Part shown: in pieces, positions 1-10,800 of the stretch
Numbering within the stretch: the first letter of the stretch is position 1
Layout: every line of letters begins with the position of its first letter
DNA from: Lichenostomus cassidix
Lineage: Eukaryota; Chordata; Aves; Passeriformes; Meliphagidae
DNA length: 64,000 nt
Direction of reading: 5' to 3'
Assembly (NCBI GenBank): GCA_008360975.2
Contig: CM039189.1
Span: forward strand, 9,924,056 to 9,988,055
The notes under the pieces: model-generated
Databases searched by the model: none
What the model was told of the DNA's origin: nothing
What the model saw: the letters and a program-made list of their open reading frames with translations, nothing else
Made by a program: the position numbers and the translations under genes

Positions 1-330
1 AGTCCCCAGGAGAGCAGTTGGAGTCACAGTCAGCCTGTCACAGGCAGGACAAGTTCTGATGCCTGTGCCTTCCAACATGAAATGAACCCAACCTGTGATC
101 CCCCCTCCCGCCCCTCAAGTTACCTGCAAGGAGGAGCACAGCCCTCTCCTGTCTCCAGCACCAGGACAGTGGCATCGCCCAGCTGCAGCTCCCAGCAGCT
201 GGATTACTCTCCTGGAGGAGTCAGCAGTGAAACTAGGCAGGGGACAGCCCAACCAGGGGAATCCCTCTGCCTCCTGTAAAAAAGGCCCAAGGCAGCAGAA
301 GAAAGAGGCCAGCCAAGCTTGTTTGATAGC

Positions 331-336
331 TTTATT
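331..336 (-). terminator. Possible polyadenylation signal of another minus-strand transcript
   Basis: Minus-strand AATAAA lies 117 bases beyond the stop codon of a small frame (453-602). It could end a neighbouring transcript or be a distal ST3GAL3 site. The hexamer is common by chance, so support is weak. Confidence 0.2.
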
Positions 337-2102
337 GCTTCTGTGATATGACTGAATTGATGTGACATAAGCCGGCTTGGAGGAGCCTGCAAGACTCTTG
401 CCCTCCCTGCCTAGAGGGGAAATTAAAAAAAAATGCAGAAACTAAACTAATTTTAAAAACTCATTGAGTTCTTGCATCTTGGCTTGGTACAGTACCGGCG
501 AATGCACTGGCTTTTCGAGACCCTGTGCAGGCTGTGCAAGGAGCCAGAGCCCAGAGGGGCTGGGCAGTGGCCCCAAAGGAGCTCCTGCACCAAAGGACAC
601 ATCTAATACTGCAAGTGACACACGCTTGGACCGACAGCACGCGCCGTGCTGGTGCCTGTGGAGCTCGGCGTGGTGGCTGCCTCCCTGCCAAACACTCTGG
701 AAGCCCTTACCCATGTCCAATTCTGCCCATACCCAACCCAACTGTGCCCATCTGACACAGACAGCCCTGTCCTGACACCTTCTTCTACTCCCAGCAGTAC
801 TGGGGAGTACTTCTACTCCACGCTGAGGGGTAGCACAGCATGGCTGGGCAGGACCTTCCCACTGCTCCCTCCAAAGACAGGAGGCACTGGAAGCCCAGAG
901 ATGCTGGGATGAGGAATGTTGAGCTGGATCCTATTGCTGCCTCCTGCTACCTGGCCATGGTGCTTCCCTTTGGCACATGTGAGCTTGAGGCCACAGCATG
1001 GCCAGGCCTAATGGGGTGAGCTGGTGGTGGGAGTCCAATGCCAGTGTGGTGGGCACTGCCACAAATTCACAAGCAGCTCATGGTGTGGTCAGAACAGCAG
1101 TAGCAACCCTGGCAGCCCCTGTCCTCCAGAGCAGCATGTCCACGCTGCCTGGCAGCTCCCCAGACCTGCTCTCTGCACTAATCAGAGGGAAACCCACTGT
1201 GGTCACTGGCCTCTGACATCCCTGTGCCTCCCTGGGCTCTCTCTAGGCAGGTTCCCTGCCACCTGAGTGGCCTTTCTGCACTGCAGCTCATCAGAGGCAC
1301 CAGGCAACCCCGCTCTATATTTAGGCTGTGGAGAATTCCCCTGGGCTCTCCCTTCCGATCTGACAAGGTGAGTCACTGCAAGGGAGAGGCCAAGACTCAC
1401 ATCCGTCCCACTGACCCTGCTCTGACCTGAGTGCACCGCTCCGAGCTGGCAGGACTGCAGCATTTCAAGGGCGGGAGGTGGCTGCAGGTGCACGTGGGGA
1501 GGCAGCCAAAAGAAAGGCACCCAGGAGCAAAATCCAGTGCTGTGCACTGCTCCCGGAGCTGGAGCCCCATCACCCGGCCACAGGCTGCTCTGTGGTATCA
1601 GTGGGTTAGAGCAGAGCCTTGGCCCCCAAACGTTCTTTCCTTCTACATGCAGGTGGTCCTGACCCACCACAGACACTCTGGGCCATGCACTCAACTAGGA
1701 CACTTCTGCTTGGACACCCCCATCAAGGTGGAGGGAAGGGCTAGGAGTCACCTCACTGGTCTGTAGGGTCAGCTTCCCATCAGGACCTGTTCATGGCTGT
1801 GGTGAAGAGTTGGGATGACAGGGAAGGCTGAGCAGTGGCTGTGCGGACCTGGAGCCAGCGAGTTGGAAGATAAAAGTGCCCTGTAGTTTTGCAGTGTTCA
1901 ATAAGCTAGTCTAAATCAAATTAATGCCATCACAAGCCTCCATGGGAGTGCTTTCCCCCGTGTGTGGAGAGGAGCCCACCACAGACATAGAAGGCTCTTC
2001 ACCCCCCTCCTCCTTCTGGATGCAGCTGCCCACTCTGCCATCTCAGCTCACTGCTGCACATGGATACAGCCCATCACCTGTGGCTAGCACAGGTCTTTCC
2101 CA

Positions 2103-2343
2103 TGAGAACTTCCTCCTGTGTTTTATAAAAAAAGATAAAGTTTGGATGTTGTTAAAACAGTGTCTCAAGATTTGGACAGTTCAGGCCTGGCCAATCAGGC
2201 CTAGGGGGAGGTTTCTGACTGAACAATCTGGGTGACCTCTGAAAAGTCTATATATGTTGGATTCAAAATAATAAAGCGCTTTTTCTATGCCACGTGGAGA
2301 ATCCGGGATCTCTTCTCTGCTAGCGGCTCAACAGCGACAATCA
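2103..2343 (+). mobile_element. Probable solo LTR of an endogenous retrovirus
   Basis: The block has the order expected of an LTR: a CCAAT box (ccaatca, about 2190), a TATA-like stretch (ctatatatg, about 2248), AATAAA at about 2269, then a short U5-like segment ending acagcgacaatca. If it runs from TGAGAAC to ATCA, it is bounded by 4-bp direct repeats (ccca at 2099-2102 and 2344-2347) and starts TG and ends CA. No internal gag, pol or env sequence adjoins it. Boundaries and class are inferred. Confidence 0.45.
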
Positions 2344-4434
2344 CCCATCCCTGCCCTAGGGCTCCATGGAAGTTGGTTAAAGACCCAGTTCAAGCACCAA
2401 GACATAGAGGGGTTGGGTGTCAACCCTTCCCCAGCCACAATCTCAGCCAGATCCAGACCAAGCATCCCCACTGCCAGCATGGCTGGGACTCAACAAATGA
2501 TGGTCCCAAGTCCATGCTGATACATAGGAACTGCAAAGGAAGTGTTGCCTGGTGAGAGCCATTGAAATCCAGTCCCATGGACTCCTTGAGAAGGAAAAAC
2601 AAACTGGTAGATACTTCAAAGGAGTATCTGCCACAGCATATGCTCAAAAACCTGCTGGAAACCTCACAGAGCATCCTGACAGCAGGCATGTCCTTGGGCG
2701 AACAGGGAGGCCAGAGCAGTGGGGAAAGGACATGGGAAGGGTAAAGTGAAGGACAGCCTCCCAGCATGTCTTCTGCAGCCCAGAAGCAGCAGGATCTTGG
2801 AGCTGCTCCCAGATGACAAGGGAAACAGCAGCCACAACAGGAAGCTGGGCAGGACTTGCCCCTAAGCAAGCCCCTTAGCTACAGGAATGCCAGGCAGGAG
2901 AGGCTCCTGAGGGATGCATCCCACACTGATCTGTAAGCAGCACTCAGTGCCATGTCCTGGGAGCTGCCCCTGCCTGAAGCCTGGTCTCAAATCATTCTGT
3001 ACAGTTGGCTCCTCTGCCCCATGCCTGGGTCACTGCCTGCCCCTCCTGCACACCCCTTTGAAAGTCTCAGCTCCAAAGTCATAGTGTTCCACAAGTCAGC
3101 GGGTGCAGAGTTGATCTAGGGGAGCCATGTGAGCCCTGCTCTGAGCATCCCTTGCCCATGCCAGGGCTGTGCTCCCACTTCAGTTCAGAGCAAGGCAGAC
3201 TGCAGTCCTTGGACTATGCCAGGCACAGTGCCAGGACCCTAAGCCCAGCCCACATCCCTCTGGGATCCCCCTCCACTGACCCCAGCACTGGTTGGCTGTG
3301 TGCCAGCGCCTCAACACCCAGGTTCTGGGACAGTGCCTGTGGGTGCAGTCCACCCTCCTCCAGTCTCAGAGAGCATGGGAGCCACTTTCCACATGACACT
3401 GTTCATTCCCTTGGCAATCTCCCTTCTGCCCATGCTCTTCAGGTGGATGAGACCACCCTGCTGCCCTCGCACTTGGCCACATTGCTCAGTTTACTCCAGC
3501 TCCTCTGAAATATGTATACAAATCAAATGTGCAAATTCTGCATCTTGGGACCAAGACGGCAAAGGAAGGACGTGCTCCTGAGAGCAGGAGGAGCAGCAGT
3601 GCTAGAGCAGCACAGGAGGAGCTTGGAAATGAAGTGAGCAGGGGCCGAGCAGAGGGTGAGAGTTCCCATCAGGTTCCATCATCACTGAGGTCACACGTCG
3701 CTTAAATAGGGAACATGATCGAGTCTGGAACATAAAACAAACATCTTCAGCAGTCTGCTCTCAAACTGTAAAGCTTGAGATCTCTGCTCAGATCTGACCT
3801 CCTTCCAAAGAATAAATTACTCCCCTCCCACACAATACCAAAGCGAGATGCTGTCCAGAAACAGTGACACCAGTCTGCACGGACTCCACGGGGGCCCTGC
3901 ACAGCAGGCACAAACCAGGAGGCCTGAAAGCCTTGAGCACAACAGGGCAGGTGCCTCTGCATTGTGACAGGCAGGAAGGTGGGGAGGGTCTGCAGTAGGT
4001 GGAGAAAGCCACTGGCTCCCTGCTCCACCTTGGGGTCAGGGCAGAGGCAGAGCAAATGGCTATGAAAAACAGCCAAGTCAGTGGCTGCTGCTGTTGCTGC
4101 CTCTGTGGAGGAAGTGAGGAAAAATGCAGAAAAACAAACCCATGCTCATCTTCATACAGAAGCTCCAAGAGGAGAATGAGAGGAAGCCATTATTGTCCCT
4201 TCAAATTGTAGCAGCACCAATGACACCAAAGTTTTGGATGGATTTGTTTTCCTGGGGAAAGGTCTGAGGCTGGTGAATGCAGATGGAGCATGAAGAGGCC
4301 AGGTTTTTCGCAGGGCTGTGCACAAGCAGACTTTGCCTGTATCTTGGTATTTCTAGTATTGTTCCAGCAGAGTTTTTAAAAAATAATACTTTGTACATTC
4401 AGGCACTGCTGCCTTGGGGCAGCATCACCTCCCA

Positions 4435-4758
4435 TTTGGCACAAATCATTTTATTCACAAACCTTTCTTCACTCTCCTGAGTCTTTCCTGTCTAAATCAG
4501 GATGCAGAAGATCTGCCTGCAATGCAGAGTTCAAGAACTGTCCACTCAGCCCCTTGCCCACCTCCTGCCAGCTCTAGGCCTGGAGGTGGCAGATGTACCC
4601 CTCGTGTAGACTGGCAATGCAAGAGGGTCTTCCCAGGGCACCTGGGCATCTCTGTGTGTCTTCAGTGAGGTTGGATTCTTGCAGGGGGCTGTCAGTGCCT
4701 GCTCCCAGAGCTGCAGCGTGTCTTCGTCTCCTCCCTTGGAGGCAGGGGCTGCAGCCAC
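4435..4758 (-). other. ST3GAL3: ST3GAL3 3' untranslated region
   Basis: From the TGA the minus strand continues about 300 bases to an AATAAA signal at 4450-4455. Cleavage is expected 10-25 bases beyond it, near 4430-4440. The exact end is an estimate. A longer UTR reaching the next AATAAA at 331-336 cannot be excluded. Confidence 0.6.
4450..4455 (-). terminator. Polyadenylation signal AATAAA for ST3GAL3
   Basis: The plus strand reads tttatt, so the minus strand reads AATAAA. It lies about 304 bases after the stop codon. The following minus-strand bases include a G/T-rich stretch (gatttgtgcc, then gggaggtgatg) suited to a downstream element. Confidence 0.6.
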
Positions 4759-4848
4759 TCAGATCCCACTGGTTAGGTCAGTGATGACTCGGGCTTTCAC
4801 CAGCTTCCGCAGAAACTCCTTCTCCCGCTGGATGTTGTGCGTCCAGGA
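4759..4848 (-). CDS. ST3GAL3: ST3GAL3 terminal coding exon F, motif VS and stop
   Basis: This is the last coding exon: acceptor tccag, then 29 codons and TGA (4759-4761). It encodes [20 protein letters not shown] followed by [15 protein letters not shown] is sialylmotif VS (H-X4-E), with the catalytic His/Glu pair of the GT29 family. The C-terminal end matches the human enzyme almost residue for residue. The exon is too short to stand out in any open-frame list and was found by homology. It is separated from exon E by a 12.4-kb intron. Confidence 0.97.
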   Translation of the reverse strand, partial: SWTHNIQREKEFLRKLVKARVITDLTSGI

Positions 4849-7800
4849 CTGGAAGAAAATGAGAGAGACAGTAGGTCAGCAACTACCCTGGCCAAGCATG
4901 CTCCTGTCCCTCATGCTTGGGATACTCTGCCACGGAGACAGACCCTGCTGCAGATCAGAAGAGCCCTTCCACAAAAAGGACCTTCTCTTATGTAAAGCTG
5001 ACACAGTCAGCAGGGTCAGACCTGTGTACCTGAGGTAGAAGGTTTCCCCATGGGCTGGGTGAAGTTTTCTGGCATGGTGAGGTCTGGGTAATCCAGGTTC
5101 CTTGGGCAGATGTGCCCTCCTGGGCTGCTGCACACAAGAGCCCAAAAGCACAGCACCAATGATGGTGTATGCCAGGGAACAGAGCTGGCAGAGGATGGAC
5201 ATGTACCCACCACACACAGCTCCCTGCCAGCCCATGGCAATGCATGGGGGTGCATGCAGCTGAAAAACCCCAAGATCATCCCCACCAAAGACAGTTCTTG
5301 CCTCTGCTAGCTCTGTCAAGAGGAAATCACATGCTAAAGGTTACACTAATACAATGTGAAGGATGAAATGGCCACATCTCCCAGCAGGCCCTTCACAGCA
5401 GTGATTGCTATAGCTGGTGTCAGCCCACCCAGATGTGTTCCCTGCAACAGGCTTGAGCCAGGATCACAGCATCTGCTATTGCTCCCCTGTGCTGGGACTA
5501 TTGAAGCACTTAATGAAAGCAGGAAGTGGTTTGTCACACCATGGAGTTCAAGGCAGAACAGGGGAAAGCAACTTTACCCCACATCCCCCAACAGGTCAAG
5601 AATCTCAGTAAATTATTTCAGCACAGTGCTCTGGTCAGCAGGTAATCTGAGTGCTAAATACAATCTGGACCATGACAAAATCACTCTACAGGAACCTCAC
5701 TGAAATGGCCTCAAACCAACAAAGCACCAGCCCCATGAGTCTGCTGCGTGCACTGTCAAAGATATCAAAATCCAGTTTATCCACTGCAAAATCATGGGCA
5801 CTTGCCTGCCTGTAAAGCACGGGTTTTATACATCCTGCACAAGGTGCATGTGGCTCTCCTGTCATCATGCTTGTCCTGCCATGTCCTGTCTGGAACAAGC
5901 AGCTCCCAGCCGTGACTGCTGTGTGGCACTGACAGCCCCAGGCATGACATGCGCGCAGCAGGCTGACAAGAGGTCCAAGGGATTGAACGTCCCTCTCTAG
6001 ATCTCCAGCACATTTCAGAAATATCTTTCTTGCTGCTACTGGGCATTTACAAGCCACTTCCATCCCTGCAGTGTACAGGAATGACAACAGTTAAAGCTGC
6101 TAAAGAAACATCAGGCAGGCGTTACCTTGTAACCTGTGTTCAAAAGAAGTCTTTGACTTCCCCTGCTTCCAGTGACACTGTTACCTGAACCCTGCCGAGG
6201 CTACACCAGCACCAGAACAGGACCACACATGGAGAACTGTGTTGGTGCTGTTTGGGAGTTTGGAAATGCTTAAGGCCCCATCTCTAAACTGAAAAGATGC
6301 TGCCCAGAAACAACTCAGTGCTTGTCTTCAGCTAACATAAAAGCAGAAACTGAAAAGTGGCACTGGGAGCAAGGGTTGCAAAGGCTTGTAAAAGGAAAAT
6401 AACATAAATTCCAGAAAGCAGCAGTGGGAATGATGGTGGCACAGACAGAGCTGGAAGAGCAGGGCTGAGTGTGCCTGTCACTTGGAGCCAGGGAGCCAGG
6501 ATTCCCCAGTGTGCTGGAAACAGACCCACACATGGTAAGTCAGCTGGGGGCCCTGAGCTTGGCCCCTGCCATGCAGCAGTGTCCCTTCTGCCAACACAGC
6601 CCCTTGCTAGGAAGGCTCAGCACCGGCAGAGGCAGCCAAGTGTGTGGGTGAGCTCCTGCCCACAGGCAGCCAGCACCAGTCTGCTGGCACACAGGCCACC
6701 CTGGGACACCAAGGCTCAGTGCATTTGCTTGCATCTGGCTGGGCTTGTTGTTCAGACCTGCCTGGAGCACCTCATAGCACAACCTGAGCCCTTCTCCACG
6801 GCTTTCAGCCTCATCACACAGTGTGAGAAGCCAACTGGTTTCGGACAGGACAACCTGTTTGTGTTCCTTGTACAGATGAAGAACTGGGGAGGCAGCCACT
6901 TGTAGGCAAACTCAAACTGCCTAAAACGTCACCTCAGGCCACGTGCATGTGCCTTATCTGATGGCAAGAGGAAATCTGCTTTGTGAAAAGTACAAGTGGA
7001 GCAGAAATTTAAGTCCAGGAGGTAGATAATAAAACTTGGGGTGGTACAATTGCAGTCTCTCAAATTACAGCTAGGTCTGGCTCAAGCACTGACTGCAAAG
7101 GTGCTGGCAAAACCTTCCAACCTGTGGTTGCTCAGCATCTAGGCTGCTCTTTACCCCAGGCACTGCCGCTAAGTCCTTTTTAAAAGCAGAAAGCCACACA
7201 AAAGGAAATTCAGCCTCCCACCTGATCCATGGATATTAGTGATGTCCACATCAGTACTCTCTAATGTTTTCTGGTTAATACAAGCCCGCAGAGGAAGAGG
7301 TTCCTTGGTGAGAAAAGGCTTTCATCCCTCCCAAAGAGCACTGTCAGGGTGCTCAGTGCAGTGCTGCTCCCCCATCACCTGACAGCAGCACGGGCAGGAG
7401 GGATGAGGCATGTCTTCAACACCAGCTCCGGTTACTGATTGCAGGAGAGGGACTCACTCACCCCACTGACAGACAGAGCTGATCAGATGAAGGAAGCTGC
7501 ATTCCAGCACTAGCAGCAGTAGTGGGGAAAAGAGCCAGAGCAGTTTTCTCAAAATTGACAGAAAGGCAGGCACCTCAGCGCCACTGCTCCAACAGGAAAA
7601 GGCAATGAAATACACTCTAAAACCCAAAGTTTTCAGGGTGTATACACCTTAAATAGCACCCTGGGTATGCACCTTAAATAGCATACAGTACCAGAAGAAA
7701 ACTCCAGCTCTTTTCTTGTCAATCTGCACCTCAAAGACAGTGATGGAGCAGCTTGGAGCATTCACTGTCACCTCCACCTTCCTGACCCTCCACATCACCA

Positions 7801-10800
7801 CCACTGCTGCAACCTGGCAGACTGGCTCTACCCTCTCCCTCCTCTGCTGCTTGCATCCAATGCAGCTTTCACTTGTGGAATCAAACAGGCTGCTTGCCTG
7901 AGCCCATGGTTGGAGTATTGAACTGTGAGAGTTCCAACAGGAACATCCCAGGAGGCTCCAGACCCCTTCTTGTTCTCTGGGGCTCAGGCTAGGATTTCCT
8001 GTGCTTTGGGTCTCTCTCTGAGTAGTGGATGTTTGCTCTTTCCAGTGGAAAGAGAAGCAGCAGGAGCAGAGTTACTCTGCAAGCACAGGCACTGTTATGG
8101 CTGTTCATCCCAGGGAGGTGGCAGTGGCTCTGAGCACTCGGTCACAGTTATTAGATGAAAATTTATCATCAGTTAAAGCCACCTTTCAGGGCTATGCAAA
8201 TGCAGCAGCCCCAAACCACCTATCCTTTTTATCTTGACAATTCCACAAAGAAGCACAAAACATCATCTGCCACTTCAAGAGAAGCCAAGTAGAATATTTT
8301 AAGCCCAAGCAAATGCTTCAGAGACCAGCCCAGGAGGAAGGTAAGCTCCCCGTCTGTAATCAATTACAATCGGGGAATGCCTCAGCTTCAGGCTACATTA
8401 GTCTTATCAAGCATGCTACAATTAAAATACAGGAAGGCTAAATTACAGAGACTGAAGTCAATGAGGAATGCATTCAAGAAAAACAGCAAGTTGTAAAGAA
8501 GGAGTTTCCTCAATTCTGTTCATCCTCTGTATTTCTGCAAGCCAGCACCACTTCTCCCTGAAAACCTGCACAGAAACCACAGCAGAGCCAGAAGTGCTAC
8601 TTCATTGGCAGCAGTCGGTTTCCAGTCTCCACCAGTGCTAATTTATCTTTGTCTTTAACCTTCACTGCCTTGTCTCTAGAGCTGCTTAATTTTCATGACC
8701 AGACTGCCCCACTCTGCTTGAACCCCCATGGGATTCACATGTACTGAAACAAAAGGGATGGCTGGGCACCCTCATCTTCTCATCTTTAGGGGATTTACTC
8801 ACAGCTCCTTTATGCCTACTCATTCTTACATCAACTTTAAATTTCCAACAGCTGTTTTTGCTCCTGCTTACTCTTAATACACAGAGAGAGAGAAATTGTA
8901 TCTCTTTTCAGACTTCATTTTATCAAGTTAAACAAGCCATGTCTTCCTTCTACCAAAATAGGTTGTTCATTTACGCCATGTAAACTGTGAAATCTCACAG
9001 AATTATAGTAGCTCCCCCTGTCCCTATCTACTCCAGTTTGGCTTCCCATGAACCAGAAAAAAGGCTCACCAGTGCCTCATGCAGAAGCAATTCCCTGGCT
9101 CTACAAGAAGTCCTTTCCTCTAGTCTTTCCAGAGCTGTATTTGTCTGTATTGTCTTTTTTTTCACAGTAACAGCCTGAATTATCCTGTGATTTATTTGTA
9201 CCTATCTAAGCACTTCCCTCCCCTGCCATTGTCAAATAATTCTATCCCATCTTAGAGTAAAAAGTCTGTTATTGCCCCAAACAGCATGACCTTCCATTCA
9301 TACTCTTAGGTTTCATGCCACCCACTTCACTCCTGTTCTCAAGGTGCTCATGGTCTTCCTGGATGGTATTTTGATCCTCCCTCGTATTGACCACACCTGG
9401 TTTTGTCTCATCACAAATTCCACTTGCACACCATTGCCTTCTGTGCCAAAAATCATTAAAGCAAACACTAAACATGACCTCCTGTGGAGGAACTCCCAGC
9501 TGCCCATTCAGTGCTGCTTTTTGTGTTCTCCCTTAGAGAGACTATTCATGTACAGGTGTTGCTTCAAACCGTGGCTTCTGAAGCTTAACTAATAATATCT
9601 CACACAGCACAGGATTGCACGCTTAACTGAACTTCTGACAGACAGGACTGCTACACTTCCTCTGTCCTTAGGATGATTTAAAAAAAATCAAATAAAAATA
9701 TTAAATTAGTTTTTGTAACCTGTCTTTAGTAAATCCACATTGTGTTTGCTTTCAGGATTTAATTATTCTTTCATTTAAACTCTGCTCTGAAGTTCTGAAT
9801 AGTACCTCTGAGGTTAGTTTAAGAGGTTTGAATTTGATGGGAGTATTTTCCTTGACTTGCTCCCATCCCCCCAAAAAAATAGAAGGGAAAAAGAGGTATT
9901 ATGTCCACTATGAGCTAATCCTGTGGAACCTGATAAATTTATTGGGGACCTTTTTCTCTGTACTTGCATCTTAATTGGCTCAAAGTGGATCAGAGATCTC
10001 TTGGGCTCTCACACCTACTGCATTAGCTTCAACAGCTTTTACCTTTCAGTACTGACCCAGTAGTTTTCTTTTTCTGTGAGCTTCTCACTGTAAGCCACTC
10101 TTTCCCTCACATTCATCATATCACCCTGATAGAGGCCATATATATATATATTCATGTGGTTCCTACTTTAATCCTTCTGCTTCTCTCACCTCTCTGGATG
10201 TCAGTCCTGATAATTCTTTCCTTGTTTCCTAATTAATTGTTTGTCAGGGACACTGTTCAGTATTTGCTAATTTTTCTTTGCAACATCTAATTGAACTTGA
10301 CTTTTACCAGTTTCTACTTTATCTCTGTCCTTTCCAGCCATCAGGAGTGAAGTCTTCTGTTGCTCTTCCTCTCTCCTCTGCTCCTTCTAACACCACTTTG
10401 AAGCAGTTCTTTATGAAGTTATATTTACAGCCTTTTTCTGCCAGTTTTCTCCTTGCTGCAAATATGAATTGCAGATGATTATTGTACATTCACAAATAAG
10501 TCAACAATGAGTCTATGAGTTCTTCAGTGAATCTGCTTTTAGTAGCCCATTCTCCTAGGCTAGGCCTAAATTCAGAGAGGTCAGAGTCTGCATGCATGTC
10601 CCAATTCCACTAAGCACCCTGCCAGCACTGCTGAGTCTATATACAGCCCTGCTTATCTAGCTCCCTCCTTTTGGAAGCAAAATCTGAGTTATGACATCCC
10701 TTCTGTTGCCTTTCCATTCAATTTAACTGTGAAGGCACTTGATCAAAGGCTATTTTCTAAAATATCCCTCTTCAAGGTCTCCATACATGCTAAAAACAGC

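Larger units (their letters stand above)
1..4430. other. Intergenic region downstream of ST3GAL3
   Basis: I recognise no protein-coding exon here. In mammals ARTN follows ST3GAL3 in the same orientation. I looked for the artemin cystine-knot pattern on the minus strand and did not see it. The stretch is somewhat GC-richer than the introns. It contains a probable solo LTR (2103-2343) and a minus-strand AATAAA at 331-336 with a small cysteine-containing frame upstream. Several 100-160-codon open frames (for example 1203-1694 minus) have no recognisable domains. Confidence 0.6.

Noticed and set aside
442..741. Candidate artemin (ARTN) mature domain on the minus strand
   Set aside because: An ACCR string appears, but the rest of the TGF-beta cystine-knot spacing and conserved residues are absent in all three frames.
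1203..1694. 163-codon open frame on the minus strand in the intergenic region
   Set aside because: GC-richer local composition lowers stop frequency; Pro/Ser-rich sequence with no recognisable domain.
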